Shown one piece after another: positions 9,009 to 20,163 of a stretch of DNA of 64,000 nucleotides (within the stretch, counting starts at the first letter, position 1; each line of letters begins with the position of its first letter). A program made the translations under genes and the position numbers. The notes under the pieces were generated by a model. It saw only the letters and a list, made by a program, of their open reading frames with translations. It did no database searches and was not told where the DNA came from. This stretch comes from Catenovulum agarivorans YM01 (lineage in GTDB: Bacteria; Pseudomonadota; Gammaproteobacteria; Enterobacterales; Alteromonadaceae), in NCBI RefSeq assembly GCF_000281085.1, contig NZ_JH767525.1:87157-151156 (forward strand), given 5' to 3'.

Positions 9009-10703
9009 TTGTCTTCAGTTTCTCAAACTAACGTTCAACAACAAACTGGCAAATCTCTAGTTGCCAGTTTGTTTTCTGCTTGCAAACAATTAAAAAAGAT
9101 CCATGTTTCCACACTGCTACTTGCTTTAATCCTTGCTGCACCACTGATCAGCATAAGCATTGAAGCGTTTGCACCAAACAGCGATACATTTGCCCATATT
9201 CAACAAACCGTTCTTGCCGACTATGTTATCAATACCTGTTTATTAGCATTAGGCGTTAGCATATTGGTAATTAGTATTGGTGTACCATTGGCATGGTTGA
9301 TAGCCATATGTGATTTTCGCTTTAAAGGCTTTTTTCAATGGGCGCTGGTGCTCCCTCTCGCTATGCCAGCTTATATAGTCGCCTATACCTACACAGACTT
9401 GTTTGATTACGCTGGCCCCATCCAAACAAACTTACGCAATTGGTTTGGTTGGCAATCAGCAACCGACTATTATTTTTTTGATATTCGCAGTTTGCCAGGT
9501 GCAATTATTGTATTGGCCTTAGTCTTATATCCTTATGTGTATTTAATGGTTCGAGCAGGCTTTTTAGAGCAGCAAGCAAACTTAACTCACGTCGCCCGCA
9601 CTATGGGTTACAGCCCAACTAAATGTTTTTTTAAAGTATCAGTACCAGTTGCTCGCAATGCTATTATCGCCAGTACAGCTTTGGTATTAATGGAAAGCAT
9701 CGCCGACTTTGCCACGGTAAAATATTTTGCGGTCAGCACGCTAACAACGGCCATCTACGATACTTGGTTAGGCTATTACGACTTAGCCGCAGCGGCTAAA
9801 TTATCCATAATCATGGTGGCGGGAATTTTTATTTTGCTCTACTTTGAGCGATTACAAAACGGCAAAAAACAAACGCATAACGACGCAAAGCTATCGGCGC
9901 AAAAACTTGTTTATCAACTAAATAAAAAACAAAGTTTTGCGGCCTTTTGTTTTTGCAGCCTTATACTATTAGTTTCTTTTGTTGCGCCACTCATTATTCT
10001 AGCCGACTATGCTATTGATTATTTTTCACAAGCATGGAATGACAAACTGTTACAGTTTACGCTCAATAGCTTAATAATTGCGGCGCTAACAGCCATAATT
10101 GCGATTGTATTTTCACTGTTGCTTAACTTCAGCTTACGAATAAAACCTAACAAGCTGCACAAAAGCAGTTTAAAAGTTGCCAGCTCTGGTTATGCTATTC
10201 CCGGAACTGTTATGGCAATTGGCGTGCTCATTCCATTGGCATTTTTAGATAACCAAATTAACGCACTGGCGGAAAGTTTAAATTTATCCGCGCCGGGGCT
10301 ACTACTGAGTGGTTCTTTTATTGCTATAGTACTAGCGCATAGTATTCGTTTTATTGCCATTGCCAACAAAGGCATAGAGGCCAGTTACAGCAAAGTGAGT
10401 CCGTCATTAGATATGGTTGCAAAAACCATGGGGCAAACAAGCTTTAATATATTTCGCAAAGTGCATTTTGCGCTCATTCGTAAAAGCGTGTTGGTCGCAG
10501 GCTTGCTTATATTTGTCGAAAGTATGAAAGAATTACCGGCGGCTTTGTTATTACGCCCTTTTGATTATCAAACCCTACCCACATATGTATTTCAATATGC
10601 CAGCACAGAGCAATTAGAAATTGCCGCATTAGGTGCAATTATTATCGTTGTGGTTGGGTTAATCCCATTAATTGTTATAAATCGTTCTATCGAGAAAAAC
10701 TAA
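9009..10703 (+). CDS. fbpB: Iron ABC importer permease (two fused permease domains)
   Basis: A 564-residue inner-membrane protein with about 12 hydrophobic segments in two repeats. Each carries a binding-protein-dependent transport (EAA-type) loop: ARTMGYSPTKCFFKVSVP near residue 197 and AKTMGQTSFNIFRKVHFAL near 477. This tandem permease is typical of the Fbp/Fut/Sfu systems. The only workable start upstream of the first membrane segment is TTG at 9009, with GGTGAT a few bases before it; overlapping ATG/GTG codons at 9003 and 9005 stop after a few codons. It begins 7 bases after the binding-protein gene and ends one base before the ATPase gene. Confidence 0.9.
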   Translation: MSSVSQTNVQQQTGKSLVASLFSACKQLKKIHVSTLLLALILAAPLISISIEAFAPNSDTFAHIQQTVLADYVINTCLLALGVSILVISIGVPLAWLIAICDFRFKGFFQWALVLPLAMPAYIVAYTYTDLFDYAGPIQTNLRNWFGWQSATDYYFFDIRSLPGAIIVLALVLYPYVYLMVRAGFLEQQANLTHVARTMGYSPTKCFFKVSVPVARNAIIASTALVLMESIADFATVKYFAVSTLTTAIYDTWLGYYDLAAAAKLSIIMVAGIFILLYFERLQNGKKQTHNDAKLSAQKLVYQLNKKQSFAAFCFCSLILLVSFVAPLIILADYAIDYFSQAWNDKLLQFTLNSLIIAALTAIIAIVFSLLLNFSLRIKPNKLHKSSLKVASSGYAIPGTVMAIGVLIPLAFLDNQINALAESLNLSAPGLLLSGSFIAIVLAHSIRFIAIANKGIEASYSKVSPSLDMVAKTMGQTSFNIFRKVHFALIRKSVLVAGLLIFVESMKELPAALLLRPFDYQTLPTYVFQYASTEQLEIAALGAIIIVVVGLIPLIVINRSIEKN

Positions 10704-10704
10704 A

Positions 10705-11739
10705 GTGTCGGTATTATCAGTCAATAATTTATCTGTAAGCTACCAAGATAAAAACATTATCAGTAACTTAAACCTTGAAGTTCAGCACGGTGAAATAGTC
10801 GCCCTGTTTGGTGCATCCGGTGGTGGCAAAAGTACAATTTTAAAAGCAATAGCGGGTCTGCTAGAGCAAGTTACCGGCAAGGTAAAAATTGGCGAGCAAC
10901 AAGTGTTATCCGCAAAAATCAACCTACCTGCCGAAAAACGCCATACTGGATTAATATTTCAAGATTATGCACTTTTTCCCCATTTAACTGTTGCTGAAAA
11001 TGTCGCGTTTGGGTTGCAAAAATTGTCCCGCGACGAGCGAGTACAAAAAGTAACAGAAATGCTAGCACTGATAAAAATGGCTGATTACGCGCAGCATTAT
11101 CCCCATCAATTATCCGGAGGCCAGCAACAACGCATCGCTATTGTCAGAGCACTCGCTTGCCAACCAACTATTTTGTTATTTGACGAAGCCTTTTCCAACA
11201 TAGATCCTAAATTAAGATTTGAGCTGATTACCGACATTCGTAACTTGCTTAAATCGCAAAAAATTTCTGCTTTATTTGTAACCCATAATCAAGACGAAGC
11301 ATTTGCGTTTTGTGATCGTATAGCGGTTGTTAATCAAGGACGAATTGAGCAAGTTGACACACCAGCACAACTTTTCAACGCACCTGCTACTCAATATATC
11401 GCTGAATTTTTAGGTGAAGGTTTATGGCTGCAAAGCCGCATAAAATCGGCCAATGTTTTGGCAACACCATTTGGCGAAGCAGATTATCTAGGTAAACAAT
11501 GTTTATCTGAGTTTATCGGCAAAACAGGGTTAATTTACCTGCGCCCACATCAATTTACCCTAGCGGCAGATGCAAATTCAAAACTACAAGTGCATAACGA
11601 ACGCTTTATCGGCGAGTGTTATGAATCACTGTTGCAATGGCAACAACAAAGTATAAAAGTAAAAACACCGACCTCCTTTTTACACCAAACAGTATCGCTA
11701 AACATTAATACACAAATAACAAAAGTTTTTTTTGAATAA
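10705..11739 (+). CDS. fbpC: Iron ABC importer ATP-binding protein
   Basis: Drives Fe(3+) uptake through FbpB by ATP hydrolysis on the cytoplasmic face. Walker A is GASGGGKST (about residues 36-44), Q-loop FQDYALFPH, ABC signature LSGGQQQRIAI, Walker B ILLFDEAFSNID, switch histidine in VTHNQDEAF. Residues about 240-344 form a TOBE-like regulatory tail. The start is GTG 10705, one base after the permease stop, so translation is coupled. Last gene of the importer operon; a perfect stem-loop follows. Confidence 0.92.
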   Translation: MSVLSVNNLSVSYQDKNIISNLNLEVQHGEIVALFGASGGGKSTILKAIAGLLEQVTGKVKIGEQQVLSAKINLPAEKRHTGLIFQDYALFPHLTVAENVAFGLQKLSRDERVQKVTEMLALIKMADYAQHYPHQLSGGQQQRIAIVRALACQPTILLFDEAFSNIDPKLRFELITDIRNLLKSQKISALFVTHNQDEAFAFCDRIAVVNQGRIEQVDTPAQLFNAPATQYIAEFLGEGLWLQSRIKSANVLATPFGEADYLGKQCLSEFIGKTGLIYLRPHQFTLAADANSKLQVHNERFIGECYESLLQWQQQSIKVKTPTSFLHQTVSLNINTQITKVFFE

Positions 11740-11745
11740 AACCGA

Positions 11746-11771
11746 TTGGCCTAATTCTATTTTTAGGCCAA
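11746..11771. terminator. Stem-loop after the iron importer operon
   Basis: TTGGCCTAA (11746-11754) and TTAGGCCAA (11763-11771) pair perfectly with an 8-base loop, 7 bases after the fbpC stop. No T-tract follows on the plus strand, so it may stabilise the 3' end rather than terminate on its own. Confidence 0.4.
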
Positions 11772-11778
11772 GCAAACA

Positions 11779-11807
11779 TTGACATCTTAGGCCATTAACA
11801 CCAAAAT
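11779..11807 (+). promoter_or_regulatory. Candidate sigma-70 promoter of the leu operon
   Basis: TTGACA (11779-11784), a perfect -35, is followed after 17 bases by CAAAAT (11802-11807), four of six matches to the -10 consensus. Transcription would begin about 45 bases before the leader peptide. Position relative to the attenuator makes it the best candidate. Confidence 0.55.
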
Positions 11808-11860
11808 ACACATCAAAGTTACATTTGTTGACTTACTCGTTAATTTACAAGGTTTATGAA

Positions 11861-11941
11861 ATGACTTTAATCCTCTCGCTTACAAATCTACTAAGCCTCA
11901 CTCATTTAGAGTGCGGGAGGATTTGTTTCGAGACGAACTAA
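11861..11941 (+). CDS. leuL: leu operon leader peptide
   Basis: A 26-codon reading frame (ATG 11861, stop TAA 11939-11941) with leucine at positions 3, 5, 7, 10, 11, 13 and 16, including a Leu-Leu pair. It uses five different Leu codons (TTA, CTC, CTT, CTA twice, CTC, TTA). It precedes an intrinsic terminator and leuA, exactly where a leader peptide is expected. Ribosome stalling at the Leu codons when charged leucyl-tRNA is scarce would free downstream leader RNA to refold. AAGG at 11849-11852 is a plausible ribosome site. The peptide itself probably has no other function. Confidence 0.85.
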   Translation: MTLILSLTNLLSLTHLECGRICFETN

Positions 11942-11965
11942 ACCTTTAAATCAAGATTTCGAAAC
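11869..11965 (+). promoter_or_regulatory. Alternative RNA pairings of the leu attenuator
   Basis: Two mutually informative stems are visible. ATCCTCTCGC (from 11870) can pair with GCGGGAGGAT (from 11913) with one G-U, sequestering the leader coding region. TTTGTTTCGA (about 11922-11931) pairs perfectly with TCGAAACAAA (11959-11968), and this stem invades the A-run at the foot of the terminator, as an antiterminator should. This is the classical 1:2 / 2:3 / 3:4 layout; the exact folding is inferred by eye. Confidence 0.65.
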
Positions 11966-11997
11966 AAAAAACCCGTGCTCAACAGCGCGGGTTTTTT
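11966..11997 (+). terminator. Attenuator terminator of the leu operon
   Basis: AAAAAACCCGTGCT (11966-11979) pairs with AGCGCGGGTTTTTT (11984-11997) through one G-T pair and a 4-base loop, ending in six T. It lies between the leader peptide and leuA, about 50 bases before the leuA start. Confidence 0.9.
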
Positions 11998-12044
11998 ATT
12001 AGATTCGCGCCGTTTCCGGGCCTTAAACGAACAGGAGCTAAACT

Positions 12045-14719
<2,675 letters not shown>

Positions 14720-14731
14720 AGTACGACTAAA

Positions 14732-16141
14732 ATGAGCAAAACTTTATACGATAAAATCTACGATGCGCACATAGTGCGTGCCGAAGAAGGCGAAACGCCA
14801 TTAATTTATATTGATCGTCACTTAGTCCACGAAGTGACCTCACCTCAAGCCTTTTCAGGTTTACGTGAAAAAAATCGCCCTGTGCGTTGTGTTGATAAAA
14901 CATTCGCGACTATGGACCACAATGTATCGACCAAATCTATTGCAATTGACGCAGCTGCACCTATGGCGCGTATTCAAATGCAAACATTACAACAAAACTG
15001 TGATGAGTTCGGCGTGCGTTTATACAGCGTAGGTCACTTAAAACAAGGTATTGTGCATGTAATCGGCCCAGAGTTGGGTATTACTTTACCAGGCACAACT
15101 ATTGTTTGTGGTGATTCACATACAGCTACCCATGGCGCATTTGGTGCATTAGCTTTTGGTATAGGTACATCTGAAGTAGAGCATGTTTTAGCAACTCAAA
15201 CGTTAAAACAAAACCGCTACAAAACCATGAAGGTGGAAGTAACTGGCAAATTACAATTTGGTGTTGATGCAAAAGATATTATTTTGGCGATTATCGGCAA
15301 AATTGGTATGGACGGCGCAACCGGTCATGTTATGGAATATTGTGGTGATGCGATTGAAGCATTATCAATGGAACAACGCATGACCATTTGTAACATGAGT
15401 ATTGAAGCTGGCGCGAAAGCGGGTTTAGTTGCTCCAGACCAAACCACTATCGACTATGTTAAAGGTCGTGAGTTTGCACCAACTGGTGCGGCTTGGGATG
15501 AAGCTGTTGAATACTGGACTAGCTTAAAATCGGACGCTGACGCAGAGTTTGACACTGTGGTTACCTTAAAAGCTGAAGACATTAGCCCACAAGTAACTTG
15601 GGGTACTAACCCTGGCCAAGTAATTGGTGTAAATGAACCAGTACCTGCACCAGAGTCTTTTGAAAACGCTGTTGAACGCGCATCTTGTGAAGCTGCATTA
15701 AAATATATGGGCATTCAAGCAGGTCAGGCATTAACTGATTTAGCTGTTGATAAAGTATTTATTGGTTCTTGTACCAACAGCCGTATTGAAGATTTACGCG
15801 CAGCAGCAAAAGTTGCACAAGGCCGTAAAGTTCAAGCGGGTATCGAAGCTTTAGTTGTACCAGGCTCTGGTCAAGTACGTAAACAAGCAGAAGAAGAAGG
15901 TTTAGATAAAATCTTTATCGAAGCTGGTTTTGAATGGCGTTTACCAGGTTGTTCTATGTGTTTAGCCATGAACGACGACAAGTTAGGTTTTGAAGAGCGT
16001 TGCGCATCAACTTCAAACCGTAACTTTGAAGGTCGCCAAGGCCGTGGGGGTCGCACTCACTTAGTTAGCCCAGCAATGGCTGCAGCTGCGGCTGTTTCAG
16101 GTCACTTTGTTGACGTACGTACTTTAGTGGAGGGCAAATAA
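14732..16141 (+). CDS. leuC: 3-isopropylmalate dehydratase large subunit
   Basis: Aconitase-family subunit that, with LeuD, isomerises 2- to 3-isopropylmalate. The 4Fe-4S ligands are visible as GSCTNSR (about residue 347) and CSMCLAMN (about 408-415), and [25 protein letters not shown] is the expected active-site stretch. The length of 469 is standard. Its stop overlaps the leuD start (TAATG), a typical stoichiometric coupling of the two subunits. Confidence 0.97.
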   Translation: MSKTLYDKIYDAHIVRAEEGETPLIYIDRHLVHEVTSPQAFSGLREKNRPVRCVDKTFATMDHNVSTKSIAIDAAAPMARIQMQTLQQNCDEFGVRLYSVGHLKQGIVHVIGPELGITLPGTTIVCGDSHTATHGAFGALAFGIGTSEVEHVLATQTLKQNRYKTMKVEVTGKLQFGVDAKDIILAIIGKIGMDGATGHVMEYCGDAIEALSMEQRMTICNMSIEAGAKAGLVAPDQTTIDYVKGREFAPTGAAWDEAVEYWTSLKSDADAEFDTVVTLKAEDISPQVTWGTNPGQVIGVNEPVPAPESFENAVERASCEAALKYMGIQAGQALTDLAVDKVFIGSCTNSRIEDLRAAAKVAQGRKVQAGIEALVVPGSGQVRKQAEEEGLDKIFIEAGFEWRLPGCSMCLAMNDDKLGFEERCASTSNRNFEGRQGRGGRTHLVSPAMAAAAAVSGHFVDVRTLVEGK

Positions 16142-16743
16142 TGTCAGGTATTACTCAAATTAATGGCAAGGTTGCACCGTTAGATAAGTCTAACGTGGAT
16201 ACTGACCAAATTATCCCAAAGCAGTTTTTACAAAAAGTTGATCGCACAGGTTTTGGTGTACATTTATTCCACGACTGGCGCTATTTAGACGAAGCTGGCA
16301 CACAAGACAATCCAGAATTCGCGTTAAATAAAGCCGAATACCAAGGTGCAAACGTTTTATTATCACGTGATAACTTTGGTTGTGGCTCTAGCCGTGAGCA
16401 CGCACCTTGGGCGATTAAAGACTTTGGTTTTGATGTTGTCGTAGCAAGCAGTTTTGCAGATATCTTCTACGGTAACTGTATGAACAATCAAATTTTGCCA
16501 ATCAAATTAACTGAAAGCGAAGTTGAAGAGTTGTTTCAAGCAGTTGCGGCTGATGCAAATGTCGCTTTTGCAGTTGATTTACCGGCGCAAACTTTAACTG
16601 TGAATGGTAAAGCTTATAGCTTCCCGATCAATGATTTCCATAAACATTGTTTAATCAACGGCTTGGATTCAATTGGTTGGACCTTACAGTTTGCTGATGA
16701 TATCTCGACTTACGAGCAGAAATTACCAAGCTGGTTAAAATAA
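16141..16743 (+). CDS. leuD: 3-isopropylmalate dehydratase small subunit
   Basis: The 200-residue swivelling partner of LeuC. Recognised by [13 protein letters not shown] near the start, the substrate-recognition loop [15 protein letters not shown] (about 77-91), and [17 protein letters not shown]. Its ATG shares a base with the leuC stop. Last gene of the leu operon; palindromes and an intrinsic terminator follow. Confidence 0.97.
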   Translation: MSGITQINGKVAPLDKSNVDTDQIIPKQFLQKVDRTGFGVHLFHDWRYLDEAGTQDNPEFALNKAEYQGANVLLSRDNFGCGSSREHAPWAIKDFGFDVVVASSFADIFYGNCMNNQILPIKLTESEVEELFQAVAADANVAFAVDLPAQTLTVNGKAYSFPINDFHKHCLINGLDSIGWTLQFADDISTYEQKLPSWLK

Positions 16744-16770
16744 CTAATCGACATAACCGTTGGAAATGAT

Positions 16771-16802
16771 TTGAATACGTATTCAACTTAACTGCTAAGT
16801 TG
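16771..16802. repeat. Two adjoining palindromes between leuD and its terminator
   Basis: TTGAATACGTATTCAA (16771-16786) is a perfect 16-bp palindrome. It overlaps CAACTTA (16784-16790) / TAAGTTG (16796-16802), a perfect 7-bp hairpin with a 5-base loop. They lie 28 bases after leuD. They could be an operator or mRNA 3' stabilisers; nothing identifies a binding protein. Confidence 0.5.
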
Positions 16803-16840
16803 CTTAGGTTAAAATATCGTTAAACGGATTAAAAAATTAT

Positions 16841-16870
16841 AAAAAGGCTGCACTTAGTGTGGCCTTTTTT
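16841..16870 (+). terminator. Rho-independent terminator of leuABCD
   Basis: AAAAAGGC (16841-16848) pairs with GCCTTTTT (about 16862-16869), with an inner CAC/GTG pairing, ending in a T-run that continues as TTTTTTGTTTTT. Confidence 0.85.
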
Positions 16871-16988
16871 GTTTTTAAGCTAGATTTCAACAAGTTGTAG
16901 TAAAAATTACGCAGATACAGGTGTAAAATTTGCATAATTTGTCTAATCTAACAATAAACACACAACAAATTTTGTGCGGATAGCGACT

Positions 16989-19900
16989 ATGAACAATACC
17001 AATATATTGAATCGTCTTTACCAAGATATCCAGGATATCATTTTAAAACGGCAACATCCGGTTACAGGTTTATTACCCGCCAGTACCGCAATTACCACAC
17101 ATGGTGATTACACTGATGCTTGGGTGCGTGACAACGTATACTCAATTATGAGCGTGTGGGCGCTGGGACTTGCCTATAAAAGAGTTGGCGAAACAGAACG
17201 CTCAGATGAGTTATGCCAAGCAACCATTAAGTTAATGCGTGGTTTGCTGCAATCTATGATGCGTCAGTCGGCTAAAGTTGAAAAATTTAAGCACACAATG
17301 CACGCAAAAGATGCATTACACGCTAAATATGATACAGAATCAGGGTTAACCGTAGTAGCGGATGATGCTTGGGGTCATTTACAAATAGATGCAACCTCAA
17401 TATTTTTATTGATGATTGCACAAATGACAGCTTCCGGTTTACGCATCGTCAATACTTATGACGAAGTTGATTTTGTGCAAAATCTAATTTATTACATAGC
17501 CTTTGCATACAGAATTCCAGACTATGGAATATGGGAGCGCGGCAATAAAATCAACAATGGTAAAACCGAAATTAATGCAAGCTCTGTTGGCATGGCCAAA
17601 GCAGCATTACAAGCATTAGATGGCTTTAACCTGTTTGGCAAAAATGCCAGCTCTCGAGCAATTGTTCATTCAATTCCAGATGGCATTTCACGCGCGCGCA
17701 ACACCCTAGCCCGTTTATTACCGCGCGAATCTATTTCTAAAGAAGTGGATAGTGCATTACTGAGTATTATTGGTTTCCCTGCTTTTGCTGTTGGTGACAA
17801 AAAACTGGTTAAAAAGACCCGAGATAAAATTCTCAACGAACTAGGTGGCCAGTACGGATGCAAGCGTTTCTTATGGGATGGTCATCAAACTGCGGTAGAA
17901 GACCATAGCCGTATTCACTATGAACATAACGAATTAACTAACTTCAAAGATATTGAATCAGAATGGCCGTTATTCTTTACCTATTTATATATTCAAGCTT
18001 TGTATGACGGCGATGAAGAACAAGCACAACATTATCGTAGCCAAATTGAAGCTATTATGGTTGAACAAGATGGTAAAATGCTTATTCCAGAGCTTTATTA
18101 TTTGGACAAAGCACATGTAGCCGCAGAAAAAGAAAACCCAGGTTCGCAGCCGCGAGTCCCTAACGAAAACCTACCTTTGGTTTGGGCGCAAAGCTTGTTT
18201 TATACCGGTTTTATGATTGACGAAGGGTTAATTGAGTTGGATGATTTAGACCCATGCCAATTAAGATTTCGTTCCACCAGCCAGAACAAAACGCAAATTG
18301 CGGTTGTGATCCTAGCTGAAAACGAACAGATTAAACAATTGTTGGCCGATCATGGTGTGATAGCTGAAACACCTTCTGAAATAGCGCCTCTAAGCGTTAT
18401 GTCAGCCAACCAGTTAGTTGATGCTTATCAACACTTAGGTGAAAACTCTGTATTAGGTTTAACAGGCCGACCGCGCCGTCGTATGCAAAGTTTAGCCACG
18501 GCACAAACCTACCAAATAAACGGTGCACAATATTTATGTTTATCATCTGTGCAGCAAGACAACTGCAACTACCGCAATTATGATGCTGAATTAGATTGTG
18601 AAATATTGCTCAACGAAATAAATCACATTAATAAACATTGGATTAACCGCGAAGCAGCTGTTGTTACCTATATGGTGACACAATCTATGTGCGAATCAGC
18701 GCAAACCAAACCTCTGTTTGATGCATTGAAAAAACTGCAATTGCGTAACCAGTTTAACAATGTTGGTTATGCGTCTGCGGCGCTAGCGCTTAGAGCATCA
18801 CGCAACTGTAAGCTCAACTTACCTAACTTTGAATTAGCTGCAATGCAATTTACTCCAGGCTTCAATTTAGCTAATAAGGCTTATCCATTTAGCCCTGCTG
18901 CGCTCACTCCAGAACTATCAGAAAACTTTGCTGAATTAGAAAGCTGCGATGATAAGTGTTATCAGTTGCTCGTCACTTGGGCGACTAAATACAAGCTAGA
19001 CGACGATGTTAGCACAGACGGAACGATTAAATTTAGACAGGTTATTGAAGCCTGTTATCAAATTGCTCGGCATAATAACTATTGGTTAACTGCACGTTGG
19101 TGCTTCTCTGCATTAGGCAAAGCACATGCAGATTTAGCCGACGATTTATCACTGTTATGCTCACGAAATCTCAGCATATTAGTTGGAACGAATAACTTAA
19201 CCGTGTTAAGCGGTGACGAGTCTTTGTTAGATCAAGAAGAGCTATTACATACGCTTGATATAGCAACAACGCCATTAGAAAGAACTTTAGTCCAAGAACT
19301 GCTGGTAATATTAAGTTATACAATTAGAACAAACACTCAATTGTTTAACGGTATACGTTCAATCCACCTGCACAATATGCTCAGCATGTGTACCGAGAAC
19401 AGCAGTAAACAATGTGTCACCATGGAAGCACTGGCACAACTGTCACCATATCAATTTATGCAAAAAGTGCAGGCGATATTGGAAAATCAACACAAAACCT
19501 TCGACATTGACGTTAAAGTGAGTTTTTCACGCCAAGACGGCTCACACGAATATATTGCAGAAAAACATCATGCAATGGACACAGACTGGTTATTGTGGCG
19601 CTCAGAGCGTGGCTTAATTGCAAGATTTGATGACGACTTTTTGTCGGCTATTTGGCAAAGCTTAGCTTTCTGTAAAGGTATTGTGTTTGCCGACCACGCA
19701 AACGACAAAGCCAAGTTAGACAGTGATTTAGTTACCAGCTCAATGACCCCTGGTGAAGAAAGTTTTGCAACTTTAGTCGATAAGCTCATTCAAGAAGCCC
19801 ACCCAGTTTATTATAAAGCTGCGTTAGTAGAAGTGTTGGCGATTTATCATCAGTATTGCCAACAACATGAAAACAGCCAGTGCCATAATTATGTTGTATT

Positions 19901-20051
19901 GGGTGATATCTTAGCACAAGCAGCCTTAAAATTAGTTGAGCAGGAAGGTGAAGACAGTGCTTGTCAGAGCCATCTTGAACAATTATTAATGCGCTCTCCT
20001 GTCACTTTGCAGCATTATGTCACGCTAGTGATTAAATCTTTGTTTAACTAA
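16989..20051 (+). CDS. GH15-like protein related to phosphorylase kinase alpha/beta subunits
   Basis: A 1020-residue cytoplasmic protein (no signal peptide). Residues about 1-430 match the N-terminal (alpha/alpha)6 glucoamylase-like region of eukaryotic phosphorylase kinase regulatory subunits: GDYTDAWVRDNVYSIMSVWA, DDAWGHLQIDATSIFLL, KTEINASSVGMAKAALQA, and KRFLWDGHQTAVEDHSR followed by FKDIESEWPLFFTYLYI. The remaining 600 residues are alpha-helical and match only the general layout of the same family. Bacterial members are annotated as GH15 family proteins; no substrate is established. I prefer ATG 16989, with GCGGA upstream, over the in-frame GTG at 16974. It is flanked by the leu terminator and its own stem-loop, so it is probably monocistronic. 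Confidence 0.85.
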   Translation: MNNTNILNRLYQDIQDIILKRQHPVTGLLPASTAITTHGDYTDAWVRDNVYSIMSVWALGLAYKRVGETERSDELCQATIKLMRGLLQSMMRQSAKVEKFKHTMHAKDALHAKYDTESGLTVVADDAWGHLQIDATSIFLLMIAQMTASGLRIVNTYDEVDFVQNLIYYIAFAYRIPDYGIWERGNKINNGKTEINASSVGMAKAALQALDGFNLFGKNASSRAIVHSIPDGISRARNTLARLLPRESISKEVDSALLSIIGFPAFAVGDKKLVKKTRDKILNELGGQYGCKRFLWDGHQTAVEDHSRIHYEHNELTNFKDIESEWPLFFTYLYIQALYDGDEEQAQHYRSQIEAIMVEQDGKMLIPELYYLDKAHVAAEKENPGSQPRVPNENLPLVWAQSLFYTGFMIDEGLIELDDLDPCQLRFRSTSQNKTQIAVVILAENEQIKQLLADHGVIAETPSEIAPLSVMSANQLVDAYQHLGENSVLGLTGRPRRRMQSLATAQTYQINGAQYLCLSSVQQDNCNYRNYDAELDCEILLNEINHINKHWINREAAVVTYMVTQSMCESAQTKPLFDALKKLQLRNQFNNVGYASAALALRASRNCKLNLPNFELAAMQFTPGFNLANKAYPFSPAALTPELSENFAELESCDDKCYQLLVTWATKYKLDDDVSTDGTIKFRQVIEACYQIARHNNYWLTARWCFSALGKAHADLADDLSLLCSRNLSILVGTNNLTVLSGDESLLDQEELLHTLDIATTPLERTLVQELLVILSYTIRTNTQLFNGIRSIHLHNMLSMCTENSSKQCVTMEALAQLSPYQFMQKVQAILENQHKTFDIDVKVSFSRQDGSHEYIAEKHHAMDTDWLLWRSERGLIARFDDDFLSAIWQSLAFCKGIVFADHANDKAKLDSDLVTSSMTPGEESFATLVDKLIQEAHPVYYKAALVEVLAIYHQYCQQHENSQCHNYVVLGDILAQAALKLVEQEGEDSACQSHLEQLLMRSPVTLQHYVTLVIKSLFN

Positions 20052-20069
20052 CGTTCTAGTTATACATTA

Positions 20070-20100
20070 AACCAGGCTGATATGAAGTTTCAGCCTGGTT
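20070..20100 (+). terminator. Stem-loop after the GH15-like gene
   Basis: AACCAGGCTGA (20070-20080) and TCAGCCTGGTT (20090-20100) pair perfectly over 11 bp with a 9-base loop. Only two T follow, so termination may be weak or Rho-assisted. Confidence 0.55.
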
Positions 20101-20163
20101 ACTTAGGCAAAATTTATAATTTTTGCTATCGTTATTACATCTAACTCTTAAAACTGGCCGACA

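Noticed and set aside
11828..11833. TTGACT as -35 for the leu operon
   Set aside because: No acceptable -10 at 16-18 bases, and transcription would start at or after the leader start codon.
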